Notes under the pieces: model-generated
What the model was told of the DNA's origin: nothing
Seen by the model: only the letters and a program-made list of their open reading frames with translations
Database searches by the model: none
Part shown: positions 42,749 to 51,937 of the stretch, piece after piece
Numbering within the stretch: position 1 is the first letter of the stretch
Layout of the letters: each line of letters opens with the position of its first letter
NCBI GenBank assembly: GCA_052148715.1
Contig: JBKQHQ010000240.1
Coordinates: 1-64,000 of the forward strand
Length of the DNA stretch: 64,000 nt
DNA from: JBKQHQ01 sp052148715
GTDB taxonomy: Bacteria; Pseudomonadota; Alphaproteobacteria; Rhizobiales; Xanthobacteraceae
Direction of reading: 5' to 3'
Program-made: the position numbers and the translations under genes

Positions 42749-43714
42749 GTGAAGCGAATGCTGGATATTGATGCAAGCGGCGTGTACGTCATCGCGGTGA
42801 CGCCGTTCACGGCGAACGGCGCGATCGACGGCAAGAGCGTCGACCGCATGGTCGATTTCTATCTCGGCTGCGGCGTCACCGGAATCACCGTGCTCGGCAT
42901 CATGGGCGAGGCGCCGAAGCTGACCCACGCGGAGGCGGTTGCGGTCGCGCGGCAAGTCGTGGGGCGCGCCAATGTGCCGGTCGTGGTCGGCGTGTCGGCG
43001 CCGGGATTTGCCGCGATGGCGGAGCTGAGCAAGGCGGTGATGGACTTCGGTGCGGCGGGCGTGATGATCGCGCCGCCGTCGACGCTCAAGACCGACGATC
43101 AGATCGTGGACTATTACGGCAACGCCACGGAGGCGATCGGCCGCGACGTTCCATTCGTCATTCAGGACTATCCGCTGGCGAACGGCGTCGTGTTCGCGCC
43201 GAGCGTCGTGCGACGGATCGTCGCCAGCAATCCCTCCTGCGTGATGCTCAAGCATGAAGATTGGCCGGGCCTCGACAAGATCACGGCTTTGCGCAAGTTC
43301 ACCGCCGACGGCGATATGCGGCGCATCAGCATCTTGTGCGGCAACGGCGGCCTGTTTCTGCCGCAAGAGGTCGAGCGCGGCGCCGACGGCGCGATGACCG
43401 GATATGCCTTTCCGGAAATGCTGGTTGCGTTGGTACGGTCGATCAAGGCCGGCGAGCGCGCCGCCGCGCATGATCTCTTCGATCGGCATCTGCCGCTGCT
43501 GCGCTATGAGCACCAGCCGGGCGTCGGCCTCGCGGTGCGCAAATACGTCCTGAAACGGCGCGGCGTCATCGCTTCCGATGGGCAACGCAAACCGGCCGGG
43601 CGCCTGTCGCCGGAATCGATCGCCGAGATCGAATGGATGCTCGACCGTTTAGCGAAGAAGGGCGTCTCGCTCGCGGGCTTTTCACAGAATGGCCGTGCGG
43701 CGAGCGAGAGGTGA
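42749..43714 (+). CDS. DapA-family (dihydrodipicolinate synthase-like) aldolase/lyase
   Basis: A 321-residue TIM-barrel of the DapA/NanA family. The early loop GVYVIAVTPFTANGAID, the GIMGEAPKLT segment, Tyr in VIQDYPLANG and the Schiff-base Lys in CVMLKHEDWPG are all in place. The G-x-x-GE motif has I-M-G-E, so it is a DapA-like lyase of unknown substrate rather than the lysine enzyme. Start is GTG with GGAGG upstream. It is divergent from the ABC importer operon, 87 bases away, and probably works in the same pathway. Confidence 0.88.
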   Translation: MKRMLDIDASGVYVIAVTPFTANGAIDGKSVDRMVDFYLGCGVTGITVLGIMGEAPKLTHAEAVAVARQVVGRANVPVVVGVSAPGFAAMAELSKAVMDFGAAGVMIAPPSTLKTDDQIVDYYGNATEAIGRDVPFVIQDYPLANGVVFAPSVVRRIVASNPSCVMLKHEDWPGLDKITALRKFTADGDMRRISILCGNGGLFLPQEVERGADGAMTGYAFPEMLVALVRSIKAGERAAAHDLFDRHLPLLRYEHQPGVGLAVRKYVLKRRGVIASDGQRKPAGRLSPESIAEIEWMLDRLAKKGVSLAGFSQNGRAASER

Positions 43715-43760
43715 ACGGGGCTTCAAGTCGTGTCGGTGCGGGCTTTAAATTAGCTAAAGC

Positions 43761-44045
43761 TCAACCACTATAGTTGGCTTTGAGATAATCGGCGATCACG
43801 CCGGCATCAGTGTCGTCGATCGGCGCGCCGAACACCTTGATCATTTTCGTGACCTCCGCATCCCAGGCCGCCGGACTGAGAAAAGGCGAGTTCATCTCGA
43901 TGTAGTCGAGGCTGTGGCAGGCGGCACAATGGCCCTCGACCTTGTCGACGCCCGGCGCCGCCTTGAGGTCGATCGCCTTCTCCTCGGCGGCAGCGGACAC
44001 AACCCCGATCAGAGCAGCAAGCAGGGCAGCGGCGATGGTGCGCAT
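43761..44045 (-). CDS. Mono-haem cytochrome c (SorB-like)
   Basis: A 94-residue periplasmic cytochrome with a signal peptide (cut near SAAA/EE), the haem motif CAACH, and a Met in KMIKVFG as probable axial ligand. It follows the sulfite oxidase-like gene by 10 bases, the usual order in bacterial SorAB-type systems, and should accept its electrons. Confidence 0.88.
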   Translation of the reverse strand: MRTIAAALLAALIGVVSAAAEEKAIDLKAAPGVDKVEGHCAACHSLDYIEMNSPFLSPAAWDAEVTKMIKVFGAPIDDTDAGVIADYLKANYSG

Positions 44046-44055
44046 GATCTTGTCC

Positions 44056-45285
44056 TCACACCGCTTCCAGCGTCACGGTATGCATGAGGTTGTGATGGTA
44101 ACCGGCCGGGTTGGGGATCAGGGTCGTCGTCTGGCTCTGGCCGATCGTATTGGTGGCGCGCGCGGTGATCACGTTCGTGCCGCGCCTCGTTCTGAGCACG
44201 AAACGCCACGGCCGGAATGCAAAATGGCCGAGGTCCTCGCCGAGTTGTGCCGGCGCCCAGGTGCGGCCGCCGTCGGTCGAGACCTCGACGGTGCGAATGC
44301 CGTACCCGCCGTCCCAGGCAATCCCCGCAACCGCAACCGCGCCTCGCCGCACGGCGTCGCCATCCTGGTGACTGGTGATCAGCGAGTTCACCATCATCTC
44401 CGTGATCGGCGTGTTGGTAGCAGTCTCCTGCGAGATGAAGCGCGTCACCACCGGGAACTTGCCGACCGGGATGCGATAGGCCGATTTCATCCAGAAGCCG
44501 TCGAACGGCCTGGTCGTGGCCGTGATCGAGGTCAGGTGCTTGACCCAATAGGTCCCGGTCCAGCCCGGCACGACGATGCGCGCGGGGAAGCCGTTCCAGT
44601 GCGGCAGCGGCGAGCCGTTCATCTCGTAGGCGATGAGAGTCGTCTCTTCGATGGCCTTCCATATTGGCAGGCTTTTGATGAAGTGGGGCGTTTTATCGAG
44701 GACTGGGCCGTCCGTCCCCTTGAAGACGATTTCGAGCGCCTCCTTCTTGAGGCCGACCTTGTCCAGCACGTCCTTGAGGCGCGCGCCCTTCCAGCGCGCG
44801 CAGCCCATCGCGCCATAGCCCCATTCGACGCCGGCGACGTGCGGCTGAAACAGGCCCCGCCGATTGCCCGAGCACTGATTGACCGCCACGACTTCGCTCG
44901 CCGGCATTTGCTTGAGATCGTCGAAGGTGAGCTCGATTTGGCCGTTGGCCCCATCGCCGCCGACGCCGAGACGCCAGTCCGCGGGGTCGATCTCGGGAAT
45001 ATTCGAGAGATGATAGCGCACGAAGAAGGCGTCGTTCGGCGTAATCGGCGTGCTGAAATATTCGATCGGCGTCTCGTAGTTCGGCGCACGATCGGTCAGC
45101 TTGATGAGTGGCTTCTTGCCCGGCAGGCTGCCTAGCACCGCCTCTCCGCGCGTGCCCAGCGGCAGTGCCTCCGGCAATTCGGCGATGGCCGGCCCGGCTT
45201 CGAGCGGGCGCGGAAAAGCAAGGCTGCCGCCGACCAGGGCAGCCCCGCTGCCGGCCGCCGCGAGCAGGCGACGACGTGTAATCAT
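44056..45285 (-). CDS. SorA-like sulfite oxidase family molybdoenzyme, copy 1
   Basis: A 409-residue exported molybdoenzyme of the sulfite oxidase family. The N-terminus (MITRRRLLAAAGSGAAL) is a Tat-type signal. The Mo-ligating Cys is in VVAVNQCSGNRRG; WGYGAMGCARWKGARL and the dimerisation domain with WDGGYGIRTVEVSTDGGRTW follow. It should oxidise sulfite or a related sulfur compound in the periplasm and pass electrons to the cytochrome c encoded downstream. A second copy lies 3.3 kb away in opposite orientation. Confidence 0.92.
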   Translation of the reverse strand: MITRRRLLAAAGSGAALVGGSLAFPRPLEAGPAIAELPEALPLGTRGEAVLGSLPGKKPLIKLTDRAPNYETPIEYFSTPITPNDAFFVRYHLSNIPEIDPADWRLGVGGDGANGQIELTFDDLKQMPASEVVAVNQCSGNRRGLFQPHVAGVEWGYGAMGCARWKGARLKDVLDKVGLKKEALEIVFKGTDGPVLDKTPHFIKSLPIWKAIEETTLIAYEMNGSPLPHWNGFPARIVVPGWTGTYWVKHLTSITATTRPFDGFWMKSAYRIPVGKFPVVTRFISQETATNTPITEMMVNSLITSHQDGDAVRRGAVAVAGIAWDGGYGIRTVEVSTDGGRTWAPAQLGEDLGHFAFRPWRFVLRTRRGTNVITARATNTIGQSQTTTLIPNPAGYHHNLMHTVTLEAV

Positions 45286-45336
45286 GAATTCCTCCCCTTA
45301 GTAATGCTCAAATGCGTCCACCTGCGCGCTCACGGT

Positions 45337-46563
45337 CTAGCGGGTGGATTGCCTGCTGCCCTGCGGTTCCAGAAATTGCATGAACTGGACGAAGAGCGCT
45401 TCCCGCTCGCCGGTTGACAGGGTCCTCTGGCCAGACGACGTGGTGTAGTTCTCGATGAATCGTTCGAATGCCAACTTCAGCTCGGCCGGAGTTCGGCTGG
45501 AGGGATTGCCTTGATTGGGCAACATGGCCATGACCACGCTACGCCGCGCCGCCAGCCACTCGGCTGCAGGCTTGAACCGCACCCAGCCAGGGATTTCCGC
45601 GGAAAGATTAACTTCGCTCCACTTGGGATGCCTCGCGCTGCTGTGAAACTGCTCGATTTTCCCAAAGAACTCGCGCACAAATTTGGCAACCCTCTTGTAG
45701 CGCGTGGAATCTTCCGGCGTGGCATAGGCGACAAGCAGCGCCCGATTCGCAATGGTCGGCACCGATGCTCCTTCGGCGATCAAATTCGGATAATGTTCAT
45801 GGGTGATTTCTGCGGGCAGGTAATCGGAGAGTACCAGGTCCAGATCGTGATTAGGCAAGCTCTCACGATCGAGCCCCAGCAAATGAACGCCATCCTCTTT
45901 CTTCAGCTTAGCTAGCGCCGCCTGTGGCGCGCCCGAAAGGACGATCATTGCGGCGAGTTCACCGCTGCGTAGTTTTTGGATTGCCTCGTCGTTGTCATAA
46001 TTAACCCGCCGGACATCAATCTTCAGCGCATTAAAGATAATGTCGGCAGTAACCTCTGTTTGACTCTCCTTGAGATTGAAGCTCACCGGCTTCCCGCGCA
46101 AATCGTCGTAGGTCTTGATTTCATTTCTTGCAAGAACATGGAATTCGGAGTTGTAAAGCTTCGTGATGTAGTTAACCCGCTGCTCGACGTTCGAATAAAG
46201 CTGAGGATCTCGTTTCTTCAGAAGCCTTAGATTGTCCTCATCGACGACCGCCATATCGATGCCCTTCATGAACAGCAGATCGTTCACGTTTTGCAAGCCA
46301 CCGACCCCCAGGACCGGCAACACACGCAGGCCATCCGGTCGCAAGTCGTTTACGACATTGCGTATATCTTCAGCAAATCGGGCGCAGGTGCAGGACAGTC
46401 CTGACGTGACAATGGTAACGGCAATATCGTTGGTCTGGCGCTTCTGCTCTTCGTAACTGGCCCACGCCTTTTGGCTCTGAGCCAACGCAAGCTGCGGAGG
46501 CACAGTGAAGAGCGCGCACAGCAGCACCAACGTATTCCTGGCGGCGGAGCTGGAGATACTCAT
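45337..46563 (-). CDS. TAXI-family TRAP solute-binding protein
   Basis: A 408-residue exported binding protein of the TAXI type. The signal peptide ends near LAQS; VTIVTSGLSCTCARFAEDI stands at the usual T-G-x-x-x-G-x-Y position but with an extra Cys pair. Later blocks DMAVVDEDNLRLL, LRGKPVSFNLKESQTEVTADIIF and IVLSGAPQAALAKL match the family. No TRAP membrane subunits are nearby. It precedes (in transcription it follows) a Sel1-repeat protein gene. Start is ATG 46563 with GAGGGAAAG upstream. Confidence 0.85.
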   Translation of the reverse strand: MSISSSAARNTLVLLCALFTVPPQLALAQSQKAWASYEEQKRQTNDIAVTIVTSGLSCTCARFAEDIRNVVNDLRPDGLRVLPVLGVGGLQNVNDLLFMKGIDMAVVDEDNLRLLKKRDPQLYSNVEQRVNYITKLYNSEFHVLARNEIKTYDDLRGKPVSFNLKESQTEVTADIIFNALKIDVRRVNYDNDEAIQKLRSGELAAMIVLSGAPQAALAKLKKEDGVHLLGLDRESLPNHDLDLVLSDYLPAEITHEHYPNLIAEGASVPTIANRALLVAYATPEDSTRYKRVAKFVREFFGKIEQFHSSARHPKWSEVNLSAEIPGWVRFKPAAEWLAARRSVVMAMLPNQGNPSSRTPAELKLAFERFIENYTTSSGQRTLSTGEREALFVQFMQFLEPQGSRQSTR

Positions 46564-46691
46564 GACTTTCCCTCACGATTAGGAGTGGATGACGCTTTCA
46601 ACGAGTGATGTGGACAGAAATCAGCTTGATCCATTTTCCGACATGGATAGAACCGGCATGAAACCTCATCGCATGGCATCATGCCGAATAA

Positions 46692-47744
46692 TCAGTCGCG
46701 TCTGCTCGCCAGTACCTCCAGCCGTCGCGGCGCATCTGCCGATCCGAACTGCTGGGCCTTCTCGTACCATGCTCGCGCCATCGCGATATTCGAGGCGAAA
46801 CCATGCACTTCGAGCCTCTCGAGCACGGCCGGATCATAGGTTCCAGCAAGCGCCAGCGCCGCGCGCGCGTCGCCGGCCTCGGCCGCGCGCTGCAGCACCA
46901 ATCGGGCCGCAGCGAGATCGCCGCTCGCGATTAATTGGTCCCCACGCCTGAGCAGGGTGGCAATCTCCCCGGGTTCGACTTGGCGGACCGTTTTGGCTTT
47001 TGGTAAGGCCTCCGGCACCGTCGCCTCCGCCCATTCGAAGCGCAACGACCGGCGATCCGCGAGAATGTCGTCGGCAAGGCGCAATTCAATGGTGAGGTCC
47101 ATGGCGCCGACGAAGTCCCGCGGCGGCTGGATCACCGCGTCGTTGAGCTCCGCGGCGGACAGTCGCCACCTGTTGTCGCCCGCTGGTTGGCCCGCCGACA
47201 ATGTTGCTCCCTCGGCGAAGCCGCCGATAACCAACAGCGCGCCGTCGCCAGGGCCGGCAACTGACACGCCGAGCGGAAAGGCCTCGCCTGCCCGCCGCGG
47301 CCCTGCCTGATTGGCGACCAAGTTCGGCGCCGGCAGGCTGGAGGGCTGGGCGGTTCCCGACGTTTGCCCTTGGAATCGCGACAGGAACGCGCTCGCCTCG
47401 TCAACGCTCTTGTCCGCCCCGCTCGTCCACGGCTTCCCCGCGACGACGAATGCAGTCACTGCCGTGACTGCGATTCCCAGCGCCAGACCCGTTAACCCGC
47501 TCACCACCGAGCGATGTCCCGACAGCTTCGGGAACATCTTCCGCTCGACCGAACGCGGTAACGGTCCGATCGCGGCACCCTGGTCCGGAACGGCTGCAGG
47601 CGCGGCAGATCGGGCAAGACCGCTCGATTTCAACGTCGTCGAGAGCCGCTGAAGCAATGCCGAGCCTAGCTGCGACATCACGGACCCGGTGCGTTGCATA
47701 GGGCGAAGGCTCGTCAGGACCAACTGACCCAACGGACTGTTCAT
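46692..47744 (-). CDS. Membrane-anchored protein with C-terminal Sel1-like repeat
   Basis: A 350-residue protein with a ~75-residue cytoplasmic part, one membrane helix (VVSGLTGLALGIAVTAVTAFVVAG) and an extracytoplasmic part. The C-terminal ~90 residues contain helical Sel1/TPR-like repeats (LVLQRAAEAGDARAALALAGTYD and ARAWYEKAQQFGSADAPRRLEVL). ATG 47744 has GGGAGGCG upstream. It is transcribed ahead of the TAXI-family binding protein and may be its membrane partner. Function unknown. Confidence 0.75.
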   Translation of the reverse strand: MNSPLGQLVLTSLRPMQRTGSVMSQLGSALLQRLSTTLKSSGLARSAAPAAVPDQGAAIGPLPRSVERKMFPKLSGHRSVVSGLTGLALGIAVTAVTAFVVAGKPWTSGADKSVDEASAFLSRFQGQTSGTAQPSSLPAPNLVANQAGPRRAGEAFPLGVSVAGPGDGALLVIGGFAEGATLSAGQPAGDNRWRLSAAELNDAVIQPPRDFVGAMDLTIELRLADDILADRRSLRFEWAEATVPEALPKAKTVRQVEPGEIATLLRRGDQLIASGDLAAARLVLQRAAEAGDARAALALAGTYDPAVLERLEVHGFASNIAMARAWYEKAQQFGSADAPRRLEVLASRRD

Positions 47745-48582
47745 ATAGTCGCCTCCCGATTGTTCAGGTAGATCGTCTCGTGAAACCGGCTCAGTCACTT
47801 GCCGGTGAGCCGAAGTCTGATTGCGCCGCCGGTTGCTTGCTGAAAAGACGATGAGCGCCGAAACATTGCGCATCTTTGAAGCGCGCAATGCCCACTGCGG
47901 CGGCCACGCCCCCGCTGCTCAGTGCCGCGCCGCCTTCCGCCGTCGCGCCGATCAGATTCCAAAAATTTGCTTAGGCTCCTTGCGAAAGGAGTCTTGGTCT
48001 GGCTTGGCAAGCTCGGCACAAACGTCGCGGCGGCCTCGACAACGCTCAACCTTCGCCTCAACCAGGCGGGCCGCCAGCAACTTACCGGCATGCGTCCCCC
48101 GCAAGACCCGGCACTTGGAGTCGCACAAACACCAGAGACAACTCCCCGCTTGCTCGACTATCGTCCTCGTCGGACTGGGTTCAGTATCGTTTGTTAGGAA
48201 CTGACGTGATTGTCCGTTTCAATGTGACATCAATAAGGCCCATGGGCATTCGGCAAGCGTAGAGACCGCGTTTTGACGTTACTCCGCTGAAAAACATTCG
48301 CAATTCGACGATGACTTCGATGTGAGGCAGGCAATCTCAGTTTGCAGCGCGCCTTCACGGTCTACCGATGACGACCGAGTGATTTCATCTGCTGCCCGTT
48401 GGATTCCAACAGCTTGCCTCACCATTTCTGCTTCACTGCCGGTCGGCTCTCGGGTTGTAGGAGATTTGTCCAGCCGATCACGGCAATTTCGCCATATTCG
48501 TCACCGTATAGGTCGGCGGATCGTGTTGCGGCGCCGATGCTCTCGAGGCCCCCCGCCTCCGGCGCGTGATGGGGAGGACACT
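47745..48582. other. Gene-poor stretch upstream of second SorA-like gene
   Basis: No gene with motifs or a ribosome-binding site was found in these ~840 bases. It must hold the divergent promoters of the Sel1-protein gene and the second SorA-like gene. Confidence 0.5.
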
Positions 48583-49746
48583 ATGATCGCACAGCGAAGC
48601 GTCCTCGAAGCCGCGAACACAGGCACAGCGCTGGCCCCGGCCACGCGGGCCACCCCCGTTCTCCGCGCCTTGCCGGGCAAGAAGCCCCTCATCGAACTTA
48701 GCTACCGACCTCTGAACTATGAGACCCCGATCGAGTATTTTCAGAACGCGATAACGCCGAGTGATGTCTTCTTCGTGCGCTATCATCTCCCACGCATCCC
48801 TAAAATTGACGTTGAGAGGTGGTCGATTACCGTCGACGGCGAAGGAGCTAGCAGGCAGGCCCAGCTCACCCTCGATGACCTGAGAAATATGCCAAGCTTC
48901 GAAGTGACGGCGGTAAATCAGTGCGCCGGGAATCGGCGCAGCCTGTTCCAACCGCGCGTCGCCGGCGTCGAATGGGGCTACGGCGCGATGGGCTGCGCGC
49001 GCTGGAGGGGCGCGCGCCTCAAGGACGTGCTGGACAAGGTCGGCCTCAAAAAGGATGCGCTCGAAATCGTCTTCAACGGGGCGGACGGCCCGGTCCTCGA
49101 CAAAACGCCCCACTTCATCAAAAGCCTGCCAATATGGAAGGCCATCGAAGAGACGACGCTGGTCGCCTACGAGATGAACGGCTCACCACTGCCGCACTGG
49201 CACGGCTTCCCGGCGCGCGTCGTCGTGCCTGGCTGGACCGGGACCTACTGGGTCAAGCATCTGACCTCGATCACGGCCGCCACCAGGCCGTTCGACGGCT
49301 TCTGGATGAAATCGGCTTATCGCATCCCGCTCGGCAAGTTCCCGATGGTGGCGCGCTTCATCTCCCAGGAGACCCCGGTCGACACCCCGATCACCGAGAT
49401 GGTCGTGAACTCGCTGATCACCAGTCCGGCGGATGGAACTTGGCTGAAAGCTGGCGCATCGGTCGCCATTGATGGACTCGCCTGGGACGGCGGCTACGGC
49501 ATCCGATCGGTCGCGGTGTCGACGGACGGCGGAAGAACTTGGAACGACGCGGCGCTCGGCGAGGACCTTGGCAAGCACGCCTTCCGCGCCTGGCGCTACC
49601 AATTCTCGCCGAGAACACGCGGCGCGCACGTGGTAGTGGCTCGTGCGACCAACCGAATCGGTCAGACGCAAACCACGGAGCTGATCCAAAATCCGGCCGG
49701 GTTTCACCACAACATCGTTCAATCGCTGACGTTGGTCGCGACGTGA
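48583..49746 (+). CDS. SorA-like sulfite oxidase family molybdoenzyme, copy 2
   Basis: A 387-residue close paralogue of the enzyme at 44.1-45.3 kb; long blocks are nearly identical (for example PHFIKSLPIWKAIEETTL). The Mo-ligating Cys is in VTAVNQCAGNRRS. Start is ATG 48583 with GGGGAGGA upstream. The N-terminus (MIAQRSVLEAANTG) has neither twin-Arg nor a hydrophobic signal, unlike copy 1, so export is doubtful. The cytochrome gene that should follow is a remnant. The enzyme may be cytosolic, use another acceptor, or be on its way to loss. Confidence 0.88.
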   Translation: MIAQRSVLEAANTGTALAPATRATPVLRALPGKKPLIELSYRPLNYETPIEYFQNAITPSDVFFVRYHLPRIPKIDVERWSITVDGEGASRQAQLTLDDLRNMPSFEVTAVNQCAGNRRSLFQPRVAGVEWGYGAMGCARWRGARLKDVLDKVGLKKDALEIVFNGADGPVLDKTPHFIKSLPIWKAIEETTLVAYEMNGSPLPHWHGFPARVVVPGWTGTYWVKHLTSITAATRPFDGFWMKSAYRIPLGKFPMVARFISQETPVDTPITEMVVNSLITSPADGTWLKAGASVAIDGLAWDGGYGIRSVAVSTDGGRTWNDAALGEDLGKHAFRAWRYQFSPRTRGAHVVVARATNRIGQTQTTELIQNPAGFHHNIVQSLTLVAT

Positions 49747-49751
49747 CAGGC

Positions 49752-49835
49752 CATGCGCTCGACGTCCTAACTTCCGCGATTGTATTCGCGGCGGCCACTG
49801 CTGTTGCCGCAGAGGAGACGGTTCACCTCAAATAG
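49752..49835 (+). pseudogene. Decayed cytochrome c remnant after SorA copy 2
   Basis: The segment LTSAIVFAAATAVAAEETVHLK followed by a stop has the layout of the SorB-like cytochrome's signal peptide and first mature residues (AAAEEKAIDLK in the intact copy). An ATG at 49752 is out of frame and the haem-binding part is absent. Confidence 0.5.
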
Positions 49836-49929
49836 CACCGAGGCGGGACGACCGCTTCAAAGGGGCCGCGGGGGGATTCTGAAAGAGCGTTTCGGCGAAT
49901 GTTCCGGCGCGCCTGATGGGGACTGCCAC

Positions 49930-50154
49930 ATGACCCACTTGGTGATGGAGCAACCGCAACCCTTCCCAGTCTGCTGCAAGTGCGGCGGCGCAACGGTGTT
50001 CGCGGCGTGCATTCCAGATATTTTTTCCAAGACCGAATATTCGTTTCACAGGTGCGCGAGCTGCGGCTCGATCACAAGCATGTGCGCCCCCAGGCCGGGA
50101 GGTCCTGCTCCTGATCCGGCCGATGATTCACCCGCGAATATCACCTACGGATAG
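49930..50154 (+). CDS. Small zinc-ribbon-like protein
   Basis: A 74-residue protein with two CxxC knuckles (CCKCGGA near residue 16 and RCASCGS near 42), which suggests a small zinc ribbon. The C-terminus is Pro/Asp-rich. No close family recognised. Start is ATG 49930. Confidence 0.5.
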   Translation: MTHLVMEQPQPFPVCCKCGGATVFAACIPDIFSKTEYSFHRCASCGSITSMCAPRPGGPAPDPADDSPANITYG

Positions 50155-50236
50155 GATATGGAGCGCCGCGTAATAAAGTATTTTTTCATAAAGGACCTCG
50201 GTTCACCGGATGCCAGCGGCGATGCGCGCGGTCACC

Positions 50237-51466
50237 TTAGCGAGGGCGGACAAACGCGAACCGAACGCTCGAAGGCACGGCGACATCCGGTCGCGCGTCA
50301 CCGCCGATCAAGAGGAGTCCCGCCCCGCCATTGGCGACCTCAAGACCGATGAGCTGACCGTCATATTGTGCGACGGGCTGCATCGCGACGTGGAGTAATT
50401 CACCCGTCGGCTGGTCAAGGTATTGCAGTCGCAATTGCGGTCCGACCTCGGCGGGACAAAGAGCAAAACCGAGGGACAAGGCCCGCGCGTAAATATCTTT
50501 GAGCGACAGGTTCTTCTCCTCCCCGAGGCCAAGCTCGAAGACGGAAAGGACGACAAGGTCAACGTCGGTCTTCGTCTTGCTGAGGGTGAATGCAGGACGG
50601 CCGATGATTTCGCCCGCCGCAACTCCGAGGTGGCAGGGCGGCGTCCCCGGCCGCTCGGCTTCGACCGCGACCGGTAACCGCCCGGCAATTTCGATGATGC
50701 CGTACCCGACGCCGCAGCGAGCTGAGGCGAGAGCTTCGCGCAACACATTCACGCTCCGATAGGTCCCGAGCGTGATCGTTTTCCAAATCGGAACTTGACC
50801 AGCCGTCCTGCGCAGCGGGGAGTGTAATAGCGATCTGCTCCGAAGTTCGGTCTCTACCGTCGACTCCCCCGCCGAGCCAAGCTCGCTATCTGGCATCACG
50901 ACGACGCCATGCGGATCTACGGTCAATACACGCTTACAAGCCGGCAGATCCGAAACATAATCCACCCTGAGCGCATTTTCACGCTGGAGAGCGGCCTTTT
51001 CCGCATCAGCGAGGTTTTTCTCAGCGACAATGATGTTTTCGCTGCCACACCGGATGGCCAAGCTCCAGCCGGCACTTATTGTCGTGAGGCTGGCGCCGCA
51101 GCCGATTTCTTTTTTGTACATCTTTTTACAGTTGGCGATCGCTCTCGCAATCGCTCGACCGCTATCCATTTCGGTTGCGACACCCCACGAACCATCCGGC
51201 GCCATGGTCAGCACGGTCCAACCGGACGCATCGCTCGTGGTATCGCTCGCGGGCAACTGCGCGACGATCGTGACCGGAGGCGAGGTGTACGCCTGCCCTG
51301 CCACGCTGTTGATCTCGCCGACAGCCGCGACGAGCGCCGCCAGGCTCAAGCCGAGGAAGACCCGCAGGCAGACGACGCCAAGATCGACGGGGATGCCTGC
51401 ACCCTGAGGCTTGGAGCGCCCGAATGCGTCGGAAACGGTGGGGTCGCGTTTCGTGTTGATGCCCAT
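50237..51466 (-). CDS. Exported protein with DUF4189-like domain
   Basis: A 409-residue protein with an N-terminal membrane or signal helix after a ~30-residue cytoplasmic stretch. A DUF4189-like region follows (DGSWGVATEMDSGRAIARAIANCKK, then CGASLTTISAGWSLAIRCG). The C-terminal ~220 residues have no motif I recognise. ATG 51466 is preceded by GAGGGAGAGGGAG. Its leader is nearly the same as that of the DUF1330 gene 0.9 kb upstream. Confidence 0.6.
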   Translation of the reverse strand: MGINTKRDPTVSDAFGRSKPQGAGIPVDLGVVCLRVFLGLSLAALVAAVGEINSVAGQAYTSPPVTIVAQLPASDTTSDASGWTVLTMAPDGSWGVATEMDSGRAIARAIANCKKMYKKEIGCGASLTTISAGWSLAIRCGSENIIVAEKNLADAEKAALQRENALRVDYVSDLPACKRVLTVDPHGVVVMPDSELGSAGESTVETELRSRSLLHSPLRRTAGQVPIWKTITLGTYRSVNVLREALASARCGVGYGIIEIAGRLPVAVEAERPGTPPCHLGVAAGEIIGRPAFTLSKTKTDVDLVVLSVFELGLGEEKNLSLKDIYARALSLGFALCPAEVGPQLRLQYLDQPTGELLHVAMQPVAQYDGQLIGLEVANGGAGLLLIGGDARPDVAVPSSVRFAFVRPR

Positions 51467-51502
51467 CTCCCTCTCCCTCAATCTGCAAGGTCAGGTTCAC
51501 AA

Positions 51503-51560
51503 GATAAGCTACAGAAGGAGAGGCCGTCGTCATTCAAATGAATGAGACCGCAGTGACTTC
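51503..51560 (-). promoter_or_regulatory. Duplicated leader element, copy 1
   Basis: A ~58-base block matching 52385-52441 closely, including a palindrome CATTC-AAAT-GAATG at 51531-51544. It lies 37-94 bases upstream of the DUF4189-like gene's start. The match continues toward the gene into a shared GCAGATYGAGGGAGAG. Confidence 0.65.
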
Positions 51561-51937
51561 CGACAGTCAAATTTGATTAGGTAATCGCATCCGCGGACGT
51601 ATCAAGACCAAAAACTGTTGGGTGGCCGATGGGCTTAGCGAGTCGCCGATCGCCACCGAACATCGCGGTGATTGAAACAGCGTCCCAGCTGCAGAGAACC
51701 AAGCGCCCTGGCACGATCCTCCGCGTCGCATTTGCTCCGGATTCCCGAGATGACTTCCGAACCGGCGTGAAAATTCGCGCCTTCCGGTCTTCCTGCACGA
51801 CCGACGCGGGGTGCAGACGGCCACCGCACCTCGCGTTAGTTCGAGGCACGCATGAATACGCGCGGCCTCGATGTGAATGGAGAGCCCGGTCGACGAAAGC
51901 CGAGCCCGGGCTCTCGTGAAGATCGTCTTGCGGCTGC
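51561..51937. other. Gene-poor stretch
   Basis: No supportable gene. Open frames here are short and lack motifs. Confidence 0.45.

Noticed and set aside
47821..48204. An open frame between the Sel1-protein gene and SorA copy 2
   Set aside because: No ribosome-binding site, signal or domain; composition is typical of a random frame in GC-rich DNA.
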